In this document: positions 54,677-63,382 of the stretch, in pieces
Numbering within the stretch: the stretch's first letter is position 1
How the letters are laid out: the number at the start of each line of letters is the position of its first letter
Source of the DNA: Domibacillus sp. PGB-M46
GTDB taxonomy: Bacteria > Bacillota > Bacilli > Bacillales > Domibacillaceae
Assembly (NCBI RefSeq): GCF_022668875.1
Contig: NZ_JAKGCR010000006.1
Span: forward strand, 124,001 to 188,000
Direction: 5' to 3'
DNA: 64,000 bases
Translations under genes and position numbers: made by a program
Notes under the pieces: model-generated
Database searches by the model: none
Told to the model about the DNA's origin: nothing
The model's input: only the letters and a program-made list of their open reading frames with translations

Positions 54677-55018
54677 ATATGCATCTATAGAAGGATGAAG
54701 CGGCAAAGGACGAAGTGTCACTTGAATAGACCGCGGCATTTGGTAATTGGACTGGGCTTCCTTTAAGAAGCGGTACATGGCTTTTCCGCCTGTTGAATTG
54801 GCTGAATGAATGGTAATCCGCTCCGCAAACAGCTGGTGCTCAACCATCAGCTGGACGAGAACGAATCCATTCCTGCTTTTACTGACTAAATCATGATCCA
54901 GCGACAAATGGCCGATGGCATGATTTTTTAATAAATCAAAGCATTCGTCGATTGTTTCGACAAGTGTGTGGCCGGGAGGACAAGTGCGGTAGTCATCAAG
55001 GAAAACATTGATACTCAT
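54650..55018 (-). CDS. Cyclic-phosphate processing receiver-like protein (cREC)
   Basis: 122 residues. The fold starts INVFLDDYRTCPPGHTLVETIDECFDLL and continues IGHLSLDHDLV, resembling receiver domains, with the acidic pair at DD and a D-H-D element. This matches the 'cyclic-phosphate processing' receiver family (PF20274). The phosphoacceptor Asp of true response regulators is not in the usual place. Function unproven. The 3' end overlaps the shared terminator. Confidence 0.78.
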   Translation of the reverse strand: MSINVFLDDYRTCPPGHTLVETIDECFDLLKNHAIGHLSLDHDLVSKSRNGFVLVQLMVEHQLFAERITIHSANSTGGKAMYRFLKEAQSNYQMPRSIQVTLRPLPLHPSIDAYQKNRNGLW

Positions 55019-55090
55019 TATTATCAGCCCTCGCGTTTGACGTAACCAAATTATACCACGTTTTGGGCGTTTAAACGAGAAAAAGAAAAA

Positions 55091-55114
55091 CCAGACGCTT
55101 TATTTAAGCGCTCT
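55091..55114 (-). terminator. Terminator hairpin, distal copy (third) of the PCYCGC gene
   Basis: CAGACGCTTtattTAAGCGCTCTAG on the plus strand; read on the minus strand it ends in GTTTTTCTTTTT. This is the only one of the three copies with a T tract, so it is the working terminator. Confidence 0.75.
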
Positions 55115-55158
55115 AGAGTATAGAAAAAGTTAGAAAGCGGGCGTTTGCGGGCAGCCTG
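55115..55158 (-). repeat. Family B repeat fragment, copy B3
   Basis: A 44-bp piece AGAGTATAGAAAAAGTTAGAAAGCGGGCGTTTGCGGGCAGCCTGA. Its last 25 bp match the right end of B1 almost exactly. It lies between two copies of the same terminator hairpin, next to repeat A5. Confidence 0.75.
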
Positions 55159-55182
55159 AGGCGCTTTATTTAAACGCCCCAG
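55159..55182 (-). terminator. Terminator hairpin, middle copy
   Basis: AGGCGCTTTATTTAAACGCCCC: second copy of the GCGCTTTATTTAA core, lying between B3 and A5. Confidence 0.65.
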
Positions 55183-55475
55183 ACTGTAGACAAATCATAT
55201 TGATGAATGTGCACATGAATGGGGTGGATCGGCGGCGTCCAGGCAGCTCCGCTTTCCATGGGGCAGGCGCTGAACCCGGTTTCAGCTGCCCGCCAGTCCC
55301 ATAGGAGTCTGCGCTGCCCTCCCGCCGCCAAGTGGCTTGCGACAAGATTGTATAAAGCTAATAAGGCCGTATTTTTTTGTTTAAAAAAGAGAAAATGTCT
55401 ATTCGGTCCTTGCTTGTTGATCTTCCACAACCCTTATCGGCTCTTTTTTAAAAGCGAAAGGTTTTGTCTACACTT
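55183..55475 (+). repeat. Family A terminator-flanked repeat, copy A5
   Basis: About 293 bp, same orientation as A2 and A4. Starts ACTGTAGACAAATC. Compared with A4, a stretch between GAACCCGGTT and CAGCTGCCCGC is deleted (about 15-20 bp). The right arm ends AAAGGTTTTGTCTACACTTGAG. Confidence 0.87.
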
Positions 55476-55497
55476 GAGGCGCTTTGTTTAAGCACCT
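55476..55497 (-). terminator. Terminator hairpin region, proximal copy, overlapping the PCYCGC gene end
   Basis: AGGCGCTTTGTTTAAGCACCT: third member of the GCGCTTTrTTTAA set. It contains the last codons of the minus-strand gene (stop at 55488). Confidence 0.65.
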
Positions 55498-55976
55498 GGC
55501 AGCGGAGTAGGAGTTGGTTCTGCATAGCCTTCGCTGTACGTATGATCAATATAAGTACGGATTTCTTGCGGTGATTTGCCTTCTTCTGTCATCACGGCAG
55601 CTGTGGCGGCAATGTCCAGGCACACCCCGCAGCGGGTGCCGTGGTCATCCCAGGTGATTTCATGATGGTTTTGTTCTGCAATAAAACAATTCAAGCTGCT
55701 TTGATGGCCGGCAGATTCTCCGCATCCACAGTAGCAGGGGATTTGACCGAGCACAGCCGCATGTTTGGCAGCGGCGGCATAAACAGCCCGTATGTTTTCG
55801 TCTTTATTATCTAAAAAAGCCGGCAGTGTATCGGCTGAAGCTGTTGCTTCCTGCAGGTCGCCATTTGCGGCTGTATGTATATGAGAGGTATGTGACTCAG
55901 CGTTGTCGTCATGCCCGCATGCGGCTGCAAAAGGAATAGACATCGTTAAAATGATGATTGATAGTTTCTTTTTCAA
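55488..55976 (-). CDS. PCYCGC-motif lipoprotein
   Basis: 162 residues. Signal peptide with lipobox IPFAAACGHDD, Cys near residue 20; mature part acidic then His-rich. PCYCGCGESAGHQSSLNCF is the defining motif of this family (PF13798), followed by two further cysteines in GTRCGVCLDIA. The conserved cysteines and histidines suggest metal (copper or heme) binding; function not established. Acts outside the membrane. The 3' end is embedded in the tripled terminator array. Confidence 0.9.
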   Translation of the reverse strand: MKKKLSIIILTMSIPFAAACGHDDNAESHTSHIHTAANGDLQEATASADTLPAFLDNKDENIRAVYAAAAKHAAVLGQIPCYCGCGESAGHQSSLNCFIAEQNHHEITWDDHGTRCGVCLDIAATAAVMTEEGKSPQEIRTYIDHTYSEGYAEPTPTPLPGA

Positions 55977-56103
55977 CGTGTTCTGGGGCTCCTTTCAAAT
56001 TAGAAGAATACCGGAAAAACTGATATAATCATACATTGAAACCCAATCACTTTCAACCGTGCTTGGAACATGATACGATTTTGAAAAAGAAGAGGTGACG
56101 GCG

Positions 56104-56883
56104 TTGAAGTGGGGAGCAGCGGGCATCATATTAACAGTGCTGCTGGCCGGGTGTGGGAGCAACGCACAGGAAACAGTAGAAACACGTGTCCCGCAAGATA
56201 TAAAGATTGTGTCAATTGGGGATTCCCTGACAGAAGGAGTCGGAGATAGTACAAACTCCGGCGGCTATGTTCCATACCTGGAAGATCAGCTGGAATCGCT
56301 TGATGAGATAAACGACGCATCGTTTGTAAATTACGGAAAGCGGGGCAGCCGTACAGACCAGCTGATTAAACGGCTGAAAAAAGAAGAAATTGAAGCAGAC
56401 ATTCAACAGGCCGATATCGTTATGGTTACGATTGGCGGCAATGATGTCGTAAAAGTAGTAAAAGAAAACTGGTCGGATTTAACAGTGGATACATTCCAAA
56501 AAGAAGAAGAAGGCTATGGAGAGCGCATCCGCACTGTACTGCAGGATATAAGAGCCATTAACGAGGAAGCGGGCATTGTGCTGATCGGCATTTATAATCC
56601 GTTTGGCCGTGTTTTTGTGGATACGGACGACGATGAAGCGATTGTCCAGGCATGGAACAGGCGGGCGGAGGAGGTGGCCGCATCATTTGATCGAACTGTA
56701 TTTGTAAATGTCGAAACGGTTTTTGGCGAAGGCAGTGACGGGCTGTTTTTTGAAGATCAGTTTCATCCGAATGATATGGGGTATGAACAAATGGCAGGCC
56801 GCATTTTTGATACGATCAATGGAGATCCGCTTGAGGAACTGACCAGCCAAAAAATTGTTATGCCAAATGAGGGATCAAATTGA
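56104..56883 (+). CDS. ypmR: SGNH/GDSL hydrolase lipoprotein YpmR
   Basis: 259 residues. TTG start; a GTG at 56095 is the alternative. The signal peptide has lipobox VLLAGCGSN. The SGNH blocks are present: block I IVSIGDSLTEGVGD (catalytic Ser), block II Gly in YGKRGSRTDQ, block III TIGGNDVVK (Asn), block V DQFHPNDMGYEQMA (catalytic Asp/His). A membrane-anchored esterase-like enzyme of unknown substrate. The stop overlaps ypmS. Confidence 0.92.
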   Translation: MKWGAAGIILTVLLAGCGSNAQETVETRVPQDIKIVSIGDSLTEGVGDSTNSGGYVPYLEDQLESLDEINDASFVNYGKRGSRTDQLIKRLKKEEIEADIQQADIVMVTIGGNDVVKVVKENWSDLTVDTFQKEEEGYGERIRTVLQDIRAINEEAGIVLIGIYNPFGRVFVDTDDDEAIVQAWNRRAEEVAASFDRTVFVNVETVFGEGSDGLFFEDQFHPNDMGYEQMAGRIFDTINGDPLEELTSQKIVMPNEGSN

Positions 56884-57458
56884 CGAAATGGAAAGTGGCC
56901 TTTTTTATACTGTTAGGCGGTATTATTGCCTTTATGGGAATGATTTTGATTTTTATTTTTCTTCCGTCTGGTGCGGAAAAACCAGCCATGCTGGAAGCAG
57001 AAGGGAAAACGGCTTTTCACGTGACCTCTACAAAAGCGGAGCTCAATCAGCTCGTAAACTATTATTTAGCACAGGAAGCCGGCGATGCGCCGATCGATTA
57101 CGATGTGTATATTGGCAACGATGTAGAGCTGTATGGCTCTTTCCCGGTGCTCGGGACAGACATTGACTACTATATGACATTTGAGCCGGAAGCGATGGAA
57201 AACGGCAATATCGTCCTTCATCAAAAAGGACTGCGCGTCGGCCTGCTTGATATTCCGGCCTCATACGTACTGAAAACAGCTGACAGCGCCTATGCGTTTC
57301 CCGACTGGGTGCATGTTGTGCCTGATGAAGAGCGGATTTATGTATCACTGGCCGAAATGCGGCTCGATAATGGGATGCGGGTAAAAGCCGAATCATTTAA
57401 TTTAGCGAAAGACGATATTCAATTTGCGGTGCTTCTGCCGGAAGGAGCCGCAGAATAG
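56880..57458 (+). CDS. ypmS: YpmS-like membrane protein (DUF2140)
   Basis: 192 residues. One N-terminal membrane helix (about 5-29, [22 protein letters not shown]), then an extracytoplasmic beta-rich domain ([14 protein letters not shown] ... [31 protein letters not shown]). Matches YpmS (DUF2140). Start TTG overlapping the ypmR TGA. Pairing with ypmR in an operon is conserved in bacilli. Confidence 0.9.
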   Translation: MTKWKVAFFILLGGIIAFMGMILIFIFLPSGAEKPAMLEAEGKTAFHVTSTKAELNQLVNYYLAQEAGDAPIDYDVYIGNDVELYGSFPVLGTDIDYYMTFEPEAMENGNIVLHQKGLRVGLLDIPASYVLKTADSAYAFPDWVHVVPDEERIYVSLAEMRLDNGMRVKAESFNLAKDDIQFAVLLPEGAAE

Positions 57459-57469
57459 GAGGCAGCAGG

Positions 57470-57994
57470 ATGGAAAAAGCAATTTTTGCAGGAGGATGCT
57501 TCTGGTGCATGGTAAAGCCGTTTCATGAACAGCCGGGCATTGAATCGGTTGTAAGCGGCTATACAGGAGGACACACCGAAAATCCAACGTATGAAGAAGT
57601 ATGCAGCGGTGCAACCGGTCATATTGAAGCGGTTGAAATCACTTTTAATCCGGATGTTTTTTCATATGAAAAGCTGCTGGAGGTATTTTGGATGCAGATC
57701 GACCCGACCGATGCCGGCGGTCAATTTTATGACCGGGGCCGCTCTTATATGCCGGCCATTTTTTACACCACTGAAGAGCAAAAACGGCTCGCGGAAGAAT
57801 CAAAGCAGCAGCTTGATGCAAGCGGACGGTTCAACAAGCCGATTGTGGTAGAAATCCTGCCGGCAGAGCCGTTTTACCCGGCAGAGGCGTATCACCAGGA
57901 TTACTACAAGAAAAATCCTGCCCACTACAATGCGTACCAGACGGGTTCAGGCCGGGCTGCTTTTATTCAATCACACTGGAGGGACATGCAATGA
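57470..57994 (+). CDS. msrA: Peptide methionine sulfoxide reductase MsrA
   Basis: 174 residues. Active-site [13 protein letters not shown] near residue 10. Reduces the S-epimer of methionine sulfoxide in proteins. [27 protein letters not shown] and [11 protein letters not shown] are the usual substrate-site regions. The substrate-site residues before [10 protein letters not shown] are DR. ATGA overlap with msrB. Confidence 0.97.
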   Translation: MEKAIFAGGCFWCMVKPFHEQPGIESVVSGYTGGHTENPTYEEVCSGATGHIEAVEITFNPDVFSYEKLLEVFWMQIDPTDAGGQFYDRGRSYMPAIFYTTEEQKRLAEESKQQLDASGRFNKPIVVEILPAEPFYPAEAYHQDYYKKNPAHYNAYQTGSGRAAFIQSHWRDMQ

Positions 57995-58416
57995 ACAAAG
58001 AAAACTTAAAAGAAACATTAACGCCGATGCAATATAACGTCACGCAGCAAAACGGGACGGAGCCGCCTTTTCATAACGAATACTGGAATGAAACGGCAGA
58101 AGGCATTTACGTGGACATCGTTTCAGGGAAGCCGCTGTTTTCTTCAAAAGATAAATATGATGCGGGCTGCGGCTGGCCAAGCTTTACAAAACCGATTGAA
58201 GCGGCAGAAGTACTGGAAAAACGCGATTTGTCGCACGGCATGATTCGGACAGAGGTGCGCAGTAAAACAGCTGATTCGCACCTTGGCCACGTATTCCCGG
58301 ACGGACCGATGGAAGCCGGCGGCCTGCGCTACTGCATTAACTCGGCTGCGCTCCGCTTTATCCGCAAAGAGGATTTGGAAGCAGAAGGATATGGAGAATA
58401 CAAAAACCTTTTCTAA
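57991..58416 (+). CDS. msrB: Peptide methionine sulfoxide reductase MsrB
   Basis: 141 residues. Catalytic Cys in [12 protein letters not shown] near residue 115. Reduces the R-epimer. Visible: [10 protein letters not shown] and [11 protein letters not shown]. The zinc-binding CxxC pairs of some MsrB are absent; the CGWPSF segment with one Cys (AGCGWPSF) suggests the zinc-free form. Pairing msrA-msrB covers both sulfoxide epimers. Confidence 0.97.
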   Translation: MNKENLKETLTPMQYNVTQQNGTEPPFHNEYWNETAEGIYVDIVSGKPLFSSKDKYDAGCGWPSFTKPIEAAEVLEKRDLSHGMIRTEVRSKTADSHLGHVFPDGPMEAGGLRYCINSAALRFIRKEDLEAEGYGEYKNLF

Positions 58417-58426
58417 AATTTTTAAG

Positions 58427-58573
58427 GGCGTGGACAAAATAAGAAGACAGGCTGGGTGAAAACGCCTGTCTTTCCAGGAACGCCGCCGGCTCGGAAGCGG
58501 AGTGACCTTTTTCGGTTCATGAGCATTCACGGCCGGCAAGTGACGCTGAAAGCGGGCGTTTGAGGGCAGCCTG
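58427..58573 (+). repeat. Family B terminator-flanked repeat, copy B2
   Basis: About 147 bp between the end of msrB and a terminator. Shares with B1 the run CTTTCCAGGAACGCCGCCGGCT.GGAAGCGGAGT and the following CATGAGCATTCAC.GC.GGCAAGTGACG, and the end AAAGCGGGCGTTTG.GGGCAGCCTGA. Upstream flank CCTTTTCTAAAATTTTTAAGG only loosely resembles the downstream terminator. Confidence 0.82.
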
Positions 58574-58600
58574 AAGACCTTTTTTAAGGTCTTTTTTTTG
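58573..58600 (+). terminator. Terminator after msrB / repeat B2
   Basis: AAGACCTTtttttAAGGTCTT with T9. Confidence 0.85.
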
Positions 58601-58613
58601 GAGGGAAACTAAA

Positions 58614-58841
58614 ATGCACAAGTCATTTTATCATTATTTAATGAAGTATCGGGAGGATCCGCCGCGCGATAACCTGGCCCTGTTTGCGAATGAAGCATTT
58701 GCGGATCATTCCTTTCCGAAGATGGCGGATTCTTACGATGTATTGAGCCGTTATTTGGAAATGGATGTGGATTATTTGCCGACAATGAGCGTATTTGATG
58801 AAGCATGGGAAAAATATGAGCAGGATGAATTAAACCGGTGA
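58614..58841 (+). CDS. YozE-family SAM-like small protein
   Basis: 75 residues. SFYHYLMKYREDPPRDNLALFANEAFADHSFPKMADSYDVLSRYLE is the YozE_SAM_like domain (PF06855), a small helical SAM-like fold of unknown role widely found in bacilli. ATG after GGAGGGAAACTAAA. A single gene. Confidence 0.88.
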   Translation: MHKSFYHYLMKYREDPPRDNLALFANEAFADHSFPKMADSYDVLSRYLEMDVDYLPTMSVFDEAWEKYEQDELNR

Positions 58842-58899
58842 AACTTTTTAGATAATGGGTCGTAAATAAGACAACGACAAAGAAATGGAGTGAAGCTGG

Positions 58900-59661
58900 A
58901 TGGCATTGTTTAACAAAGCATTGGCAAGCATCGGAATTGGAAACGCAAAGGTGGATACGAAGCTGGAACGGACCAAATACACAGCCGGCGATGTAATGCG
59001 CGGCGTTGTAGAGGTAAAAGGCGGAAACGTCGCCCAGCAGGTGGATTCCATCTATGTATCGGTGATGACGACCTATGTGCGGGAAACAGATGACCGCAAA
59101 GTAGTAGAGGAAGCAGCGGTAGTAAAGGAAAAATTAAATGAACCCTTTACCATTAATCCTGGTGAAGTACGGGAGTTTCCGCTTCAATTGACACTTCCAT
59201 ATGAAACGCCGGTTACCCAGGGGAAAACGCGGGTTTGGGTTGCCACAGGCCTTGACATTAAGCAGGCAGTAGACCCGGCCGATAAAGATTATATCGATGT
59301 CCATCCTACTGTTATGGCAGAAGAAGTGCTCGATGGCGTCCGCGCGCTTGGATTCCGTCTTCGCGAAGTGGAATGTGAGCATGCCCGCCTGACGAAATAT
59401 CCATTTGTGCAGGAGTTTGAATTTGTGCCGGTAACAGGCGAGTATGCCGGCAAACTGGACGAACTGGAGGTCTCGTTTTTGCAGCAGTCGAAAGAGGAAG
59501 TGGAGATCCTGCTGCAGGTGGATAGACGGGCACGCGGCCTGGGCGGCTTCCTGTCTGAAGCAATGGGCACCGATGAAACAAATATCCGGCTGCGCATTTC
59601 CCGCCAGCAGCTTTCAGGATTGCGGAAAATGCTTGATGAAACGATCCGCCGCTTTGCTTAA
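58900..59661 (+). CDS. spo0M: Sporulation-control protein Spo0M
   Basis: 253 residues, arrestin-like beta fold. FNKALASIGIGNAKVDTKLERTKYTAGDVMRGVVEVKGGNVAQQVDSIYV is the typical Spo0M (PF07070) start; PYETPVTQGKTRVWVATGLDIKQAVDPADKDYI continues it. Spo0M modulates early sporulation and cell shape in B. subtilis. ATGGAGTGAAG ribosome site. Its presence supports an endospore former. Confidence 0.95.
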   Translation: MALFNKALASIGIGNAKVDTKLERTKYTAGDVMRGVVEVKGGNVAQQVDSIYVSVMTTYVRETDDRKVVEEAAVVKEKLNEPFTINPGEVREFPLQLTLPYETPVTQGKTRVWVATGLDIKQAVDPADKDYIDVHPTVMAEEVLDGVRALGFRLREVECEHARLTKYPFVQEFEFVPVTGEYAGKLDELEVSFLQQSKEEVEILLQVDRRARGLGGFLSEAMGTDETNIRLRISRQQLSGLRKMLDETIRRFA

Positions 59662-59679
59662 GAATCAGCGGACTCACTT

Positions 59680-59715
59680 TGGCCGCCGGCATGATACATG
59701 CCGGCGGTTCTTTTG
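59680..59715 (+). terminator. spo0M terminator
   Basis: CCGCCGGCATG / CATGCCGGCGG with TTCTTTTG. Confidence 0.88.
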
Positions 59716-59759
59716 TGGTGTCATTCTTGTACTGCCCGCAAAGGTGGGATAGAATGGGA

Positions 59760-59875
59760 TAGAACCCGGGCATTCGTCTGGGCAGATTCGTGCGTTTTAA
59801 CATATGTACGATGGGAAAGCCAACGGGGAAAGTCCCGAGTTAATTGGCTTATTTTATTTGATGGAGGAATTATAA
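59760..59875 (+). promoter_or_regulatory. Structured leader of deoD
   Basis: Two hairpins in the 160-nt leader: CCCGGG...CTGGGC near 59765-59783, and AAGCCAA-CGGG-aaagt-CCCG-TTGGCTT at 59817-59850 followed by an A/T tail. The ribosome site GATGGAGGAATT follows. The second stem could act as a terminator or regulate translation. No known riboswitch pattern was recognised. Confidence 0.4.
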
Positions 59876-60583
59876 ATGAGTGTACACATTGGTGCAAAAC
59901 AGGGCGATATCGCCGAAACAGTCCTGCTTCCGGGCGACCCGCTGCGGGCAAAATATATTGCAGAGACGTTTTTGGAAAATCCGGTCTGCTATAACGAAGT
60001 TCGTGGCATGCTGGGCTTTACCGGTACATATAAAGGAAAGAAGGTATCTGTTCAAGGTACCGGCATGGGTGTGCCGTCGATTTCGATTTATGTGAATGAG
60101 CTGATTCAAAGCTATGACGTCAAAAACTTGATTCGGGTCGGTACTTGCGGAGCGATTCAGCAGGACGTAAAGGTGCGTGATGTCATTTTAGCAATGACGT
60201 CTTCAACAGATTCCAGCATGAACCGGGTGACGTTCCCGGGCATCGACTATGCGCCGGCGGCCGATTGGTCCCTGCTGAAAGCGGCTTTTGATGCCGGTAC
60301 GGAAAAAGGGCTCCAGCTGAAGGTGGGCGGCGTGTTTACAGCGGATCAGTTTTACAACGACAACGCTGACCATAAAAAATGGGCTCAGTACGGCATTTTA
60401 GCCATTGAAATGGAAACAACCGCTCTTTACACGCTGGCAGCAAAATTCGGACGCCGTGCCCTGTCGGTGCTGACGGTAAGCGACCATATTATAACAGGTG
60501 AGGAAACAACGGCCGAAGAACGTCAGACAACGTTCAATGAAATGATTGAAGTGGCGCTTGAAGCGGCGGTTCTATCCAAATGA
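59876..60583 (+). CDS. deoD: Purine nucleoside phosphorylase DeoD type
   Basis: 235 residues. Phosphorolysis of purine (deoxy)nucleosides to base and (deoxy)ribose-1-phosphate. Visible: [59 protein letters not shown], and [19 protein letters not shown]. Salvages bases that feed xpt. ATGA-type overlap with the lipoprotein carboxypeptidase gene that follows. Confidence 0.97.
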   Translation: MSVHIGAKQGDIAETVLLPGDPLRAKYIAETFLENPVCYNEVRGMLGFTGTYKGKKVSVQGTGMGVPSISIYVNELIQSYDVKNLIRVGTCGAIQQDVKVRDVILAMTSSTDSSMNRVTFPGIDYAPAADWSLLKAAFDAGTEKGLQLKVGGVFTADQFYNDNADHKKWAQYGILAIEMETTALYTLAAKFGRRALSVLTVSDHIITGEETTAEERQTTFNEMIEVALEAAVLSK

Positions 60584-61356
60584 AAAAAACAGCTTTAACC
60601 CTGGCAGCGGCTTTGATGCTTGCCGGGTGTACGCCCGCAAAAGATGAACCTGTGAAAGAAAATGAACAAGCAGCCCCTGTAAAAGAAGCCGCAAAAGAAG
60701 AAACGGGACCTGTCATTGACGCATCGTATTTCAATGAATTGAAAGAGGTGGACGGTGTGCAGGAAATTCAAAATCCGGAAAATATGATGGTGCTTGTGAA
60801 CAAACAGTTTGCGCTGCCTTCTGATTACAGCCCGCCGGATTTGGTTCGCCCGAATGTGCAGTTTTCATTCGGCAACCAGGACATTGAGAAAAGCTATATG
60901 AGAAAAGGAGCAGCCGCCGCGCTTGAAACGATGTTTAAAGGGGCGGAAGAAGACGGGATTTACTTGTTTGCCGTGTCAGGCTACCGCTCCTACAGCCGCC
61001 AGGAAGAAATTTTAGCGGCCGGGGCGGCAGCAAGCAGCAAAGAACAAGCCCTGAAATCGATCGCTCCGCCAGGCATGAGCGAGCATCAGTCGGGTCTTGC
61101 CATGGATATTTCCTCCGAAAGCAATCAGTTTGAGCTCAATGAAGAGTTTGAAGCGACAGAAGAAGGCCGCTGGCTCAAAGATCACGCCCATGAATACGGG
61201 TTTATTCTCCGTTACCCGAAAGGCAAGGAAGATATTACCCAGTATATATATGAACCGTGGCATTTTCGCTATATCGGCAAGGAAGCAGCGGCTGTGATTT
61301 ACAAAAACGGCTGGACACTCGAGGAGTATTTCGAGCAGATGAAGCCAGCGGAGTAA
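60580..61356 (+). CDS. D-Ala-D-Ala carboxypeptidase-like lipoprotein (VanY/LdcB, M15B)
   Basis: 258 residues. Lipobox [10 protein letters not shown], Cys near residue 18. Zinc peptidase motifs: [27 protein letters not shown] (H-x6-D), and [11 protein letters not shown] (ExxH-type). Trims peptidoglycan stem peptides. Resembles B. subtilis YodJ, found beside deoD and ctpA there as here. It starts within the deoD stop region. Repeat B4 follows the stop. Confidence 0.92.
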   Translation: MKKTALTLAAALMLAGCTPAKDEPVKENEQAAPVKEAAKEETGPVIDASYFNELKEVDGVQEIQNPENMMVLVNKQFALPSDYSPPDLVRPNVQFSFGNQDIEKSYMRKGAAAALETMFKGAEEDGIYLFAVSGYRSYSRQEEILAAGAAASSKEQALKSIAPPGMSEHQSGLAMDISSESNQFELNEEFEATEEGRWLKDHAHEYGFILRYPKGKEDITQYIYEPWHFRYIGKEAAAVIYKNGWTLEEYFEQMKPAE

Positions 61357-61365
61357 TCTGGTGAT
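61351..61365 (+). terminator. Terminator-like remnant at the carboxypeptidase stop, proximal copy
   Basis: CCAGcggagtaatCTGG spans the stop codon. GAGTAATCTG recurs at 61411-61420 inside the working terminator. Confidence 0.5.
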
Positions 61366-61401
61366 TTCTGAGTATAAACAGTGCTAGAAAGCAGGCTGAC
61401 T
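61366..61401 (+). repeat. Family B repeat fragment, copy B4
   Basis: ATTTCTGAGTATAAACAGTG then CTAGAAAGCAGGCTGA. It shares the GAGTATA...TAGAAAGC pattern with B3 and AAAGCAGGCTGA with the left end of B1. Lies between two related terminator-like sequences (61351-61365 and 61403-61432). Confidence 0.55.
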
Positions 61402-61402
61402 G

Positions 61403-61432
61403 GAACCGGCAGAGTAATCTGCCGGCTTTTTA
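61403..61432 (+). terminator. Working terminator after the carboxypeptidase gene
   Basis: CCGGCAGA-gtaa-TCTGCCGG with T5. Confidence 0.9.
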
Positions 61433-61514
61433 GCAGGTTTTTGTTTTCAAAAATAGACGAAAACTGCTAAAATGAGAAGATCAGTGTACATAGATGATGA
61501 AAGCGGGGAACAAA

Positions 61515-62957
61515 ATGGAAGAAGAAAAGCCGGAACAGGGCCATTATGTCAAAATAAAACGATTTCCGTTTATAATAATGATTTTTGCGCTCGTGTTTAT
61601 TACGGCGGCGGTCACGACACTTACGCTTGCTTTCGGTGACGAGAAAGCAGTTGAAGTTGGGGCGCCGGCCCGGGCAGAATTCAGCAAATTATATGAAGCA
61701 TACGACAAAATTCAAAGCACGTACTATGAAGATGTGGATCAGGACACGCTCGTCAACGGTGCAATCAACGGGATGATTGATTCACTTGAAGATCCATATT
61801 CAGATTATATGGACGAAAAAGAAGCTTCTCAATTTCATGAAGAAGTATCCAGCTCGTTCCAGGGAATTGGAGCTGAAGTGCAAGAGCAGGACGGCTACAT
61901 TGTCGTCGTATCGCCGATTAAAGGATCTCCTGCCGAAAAAGCGGGTTTAAAGCCGAATGATATGATTCTTTCTGTAGATGGAAAAAGCATTCAAGGCATG
62001 AGCGCTTCCGAGGCCGTTCTTCTGATCCGCGGCGAAAAAGGAACGAAAGTAACATTGGAAGTGAGAAAAGCCGGAACGGAAAAAGCGCAGAAAATGACGA
62101 TTGTCCGCGATGACATTCCGATTGAAACGGTGTATGCCGACATGCAGAAAAACGGTATCGCCCATATTCAAATCACAAGCTTTTCCGAGCATACAGCGGA
62201 GGAGTTTGAAACAGCCCTTGCCGATATGGAAAAAGAAGGCATGAAAGGCATTGTGCTGGATCTTCGTCAAAACCCGGGCGGCCTGCTTGACCAGGCTATC
62301 AAAATGTCCAGCCTTTTTGTACCGGAAGGCAAAAACATTTTACAAATCGAATCGGCCGGCAAAACCGATGCGTATAAAGCGGAAGGCGGCGAGAAAATTG
62401 AGCTTCCGACCGCTGTGCTGATTGACAGCGGCAGCGCCAGCGCGGCAGAAATTATGGCCGCAGCCCTGAATGAATCGGCCGGCATTCCGCTTATTGGTGA
62501 AAAATCCTTCGGAAAAGGCACCGTTCAATCGGCCGAGGACTTCAGCGATAATTCCAACTTAAAGCTGACCACAGCCAAATGGCTGACGCCGAACGGAACA
62601 TGGATTCACAAAAAAGGCATTAAGCCGGATGCGGCTGTAGCGCTTCCTGATTACGCAAACTTGACGTATATTAATCCGGAATCGAAGCTGCAGCTTGAAT
62701 CAATGTCAGATGAAGTGAAAACAGCTGAAAAAATGCTGTCTGTCCTTGGTTACGATCCGGGCAAAGCGGACGGCTACTTCGATGAATCAACGGAAAGCGC
62801 CGTAAAAGAATTCCAAAAAGCGGCAAAGCTTGAGGAAACGGGTATCCTAACCGGCGCCTCTACGACGAAACTGATGGAGAACCTTCGCCTAGAGCTGGAA
62901 CAAAACGATACACAGCTAAACCGGGCGATCCAGTCCGTCGAGGCAAAAATCAAATAA
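61515..62957 (+). CDS. ctpA: C-terminal processing peptidase CtpA-like (S41) with PDZ and peptidoglycan-binding domains
   Basis: 480 residues. N-terminal membrane helix (about 17-43), then GFGDEKAV. PDZ domain near 105-190 (SPAEKAGLKPNDMILSVDGKS). S41 peptidase domain with catalytic Ser/Lys: DSGSASAAEIMAAAL and GEKSFGKGTVQS. C-terminal peptidoglycan-binding domain (VKEFQKAAKLEETGILTGAS). A serine protease acting outside the membrane. ATG 61515 follows CGGGGAAC; ATG 61494 is 21 nt upstream. Same neighbourhood as B. subtilis yodJ-deoD-ctpA. Confidence 0.94.
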   Translation: MEEEKPEQGHYVKIKRFPFIIMIFALVFITAAVTTLTLAFGDEKAVEVGAPARAEFSKLYEAYDKIQSTYYEDVDQDTLVNGAINGMIDSLEDPYSDYMDEKEASQFHEEVSSSFQGIGAEVQEQDGYIVVVSPIKGSPAEKAGLKPNDMILSVDGKSIQGMSASEAVLLIRGEKGTKVTLEVRKAGTEKAQKMTIVRDDIPIETVYADMQKNGIAHIQITSFSEHTAEEFETALADMEKEGMKGIVLDLRQNPGGLLDQAIKMSSLFVPEGKNILQIESAGKTDAYKAEGGEKIELPTAVLIDSGSASAAEIMAAALNESAGIPLIGEKSFGKGTVQSAEDFSDNSNLKLTTAKWLTPNGTWIHKKGIKPDAAVALPDYANLTYINPESKLQLESMSDEVKTAEKMLSVLGYDPGKADGYFDESTESAVKEFQKAAKLEETGILTGASTTKLMENLRLELEQNDTQLNRAIQSVEAKIK

Positions 62958-62992
62958 AAAAAACCTCTCCCGGTGTGGAGAGGTTTTTTTTA
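62957..62992 (+). terminator. ctpA terminator
   Basis: AACCTCTCC / GGAGAGGTT with T8. Confidence 0.93.
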
Positions 62993-63084
62993 TGGGCACA
63001 TTTTCTGGGAGAATAGACGTTTGTCCCTAGCCAAACCGGAAAAAGAAGCATAAAATAAAATTCGGAAATAAAGGAGGGTTCTTT

Positions 63085-63327
63085 TTGGCAGATTGGCATG
63101 CATTGTATCAGGCACTGTGGAAAGGACGCACGTTTACCGATATAGAAGAAGCGATCCGAAACGAGCTGGAAGATAAACTGAATCATCCGCGCCTGCGCAA
63201 AAAGCCGGAACAAAAGCTGGTGGAAGCGGTACGCCGTGTTTGCGCGTCGTCCTTAACGGATACAGAAAAAGTAACATTAATTTCTGTTTATTTGGATCAT
63301 TTTGAAGAAATCAAACAAAAGCATTGA
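63085..63327 (+). CDS. Small hypothetical helical protein
   Basis: 80 residues from a TTG after AAGGAGGGTT. Starts MADWHALYQALWKGRTFTDIEEAIRNELEDKL; basic and helical throughout. No family recognised, though its position after ctpA resembles small yod genes of bacilli. Good ribosome site makes it a likely gene. Confidence 0.65.
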   Translation: MADWHALYQALWKGRTFTDIEEAIRNELEDKLNHPRLRKKPEQKLVEAVRRVCASSLTDTEKVTLISVYLDHFEEIKQKH

Positions 63328-63382
63328 TTTTATACCCCTTCGCGTATAAAATAAAGCAGGAAACGGATGGAGGGAAGCAAAA

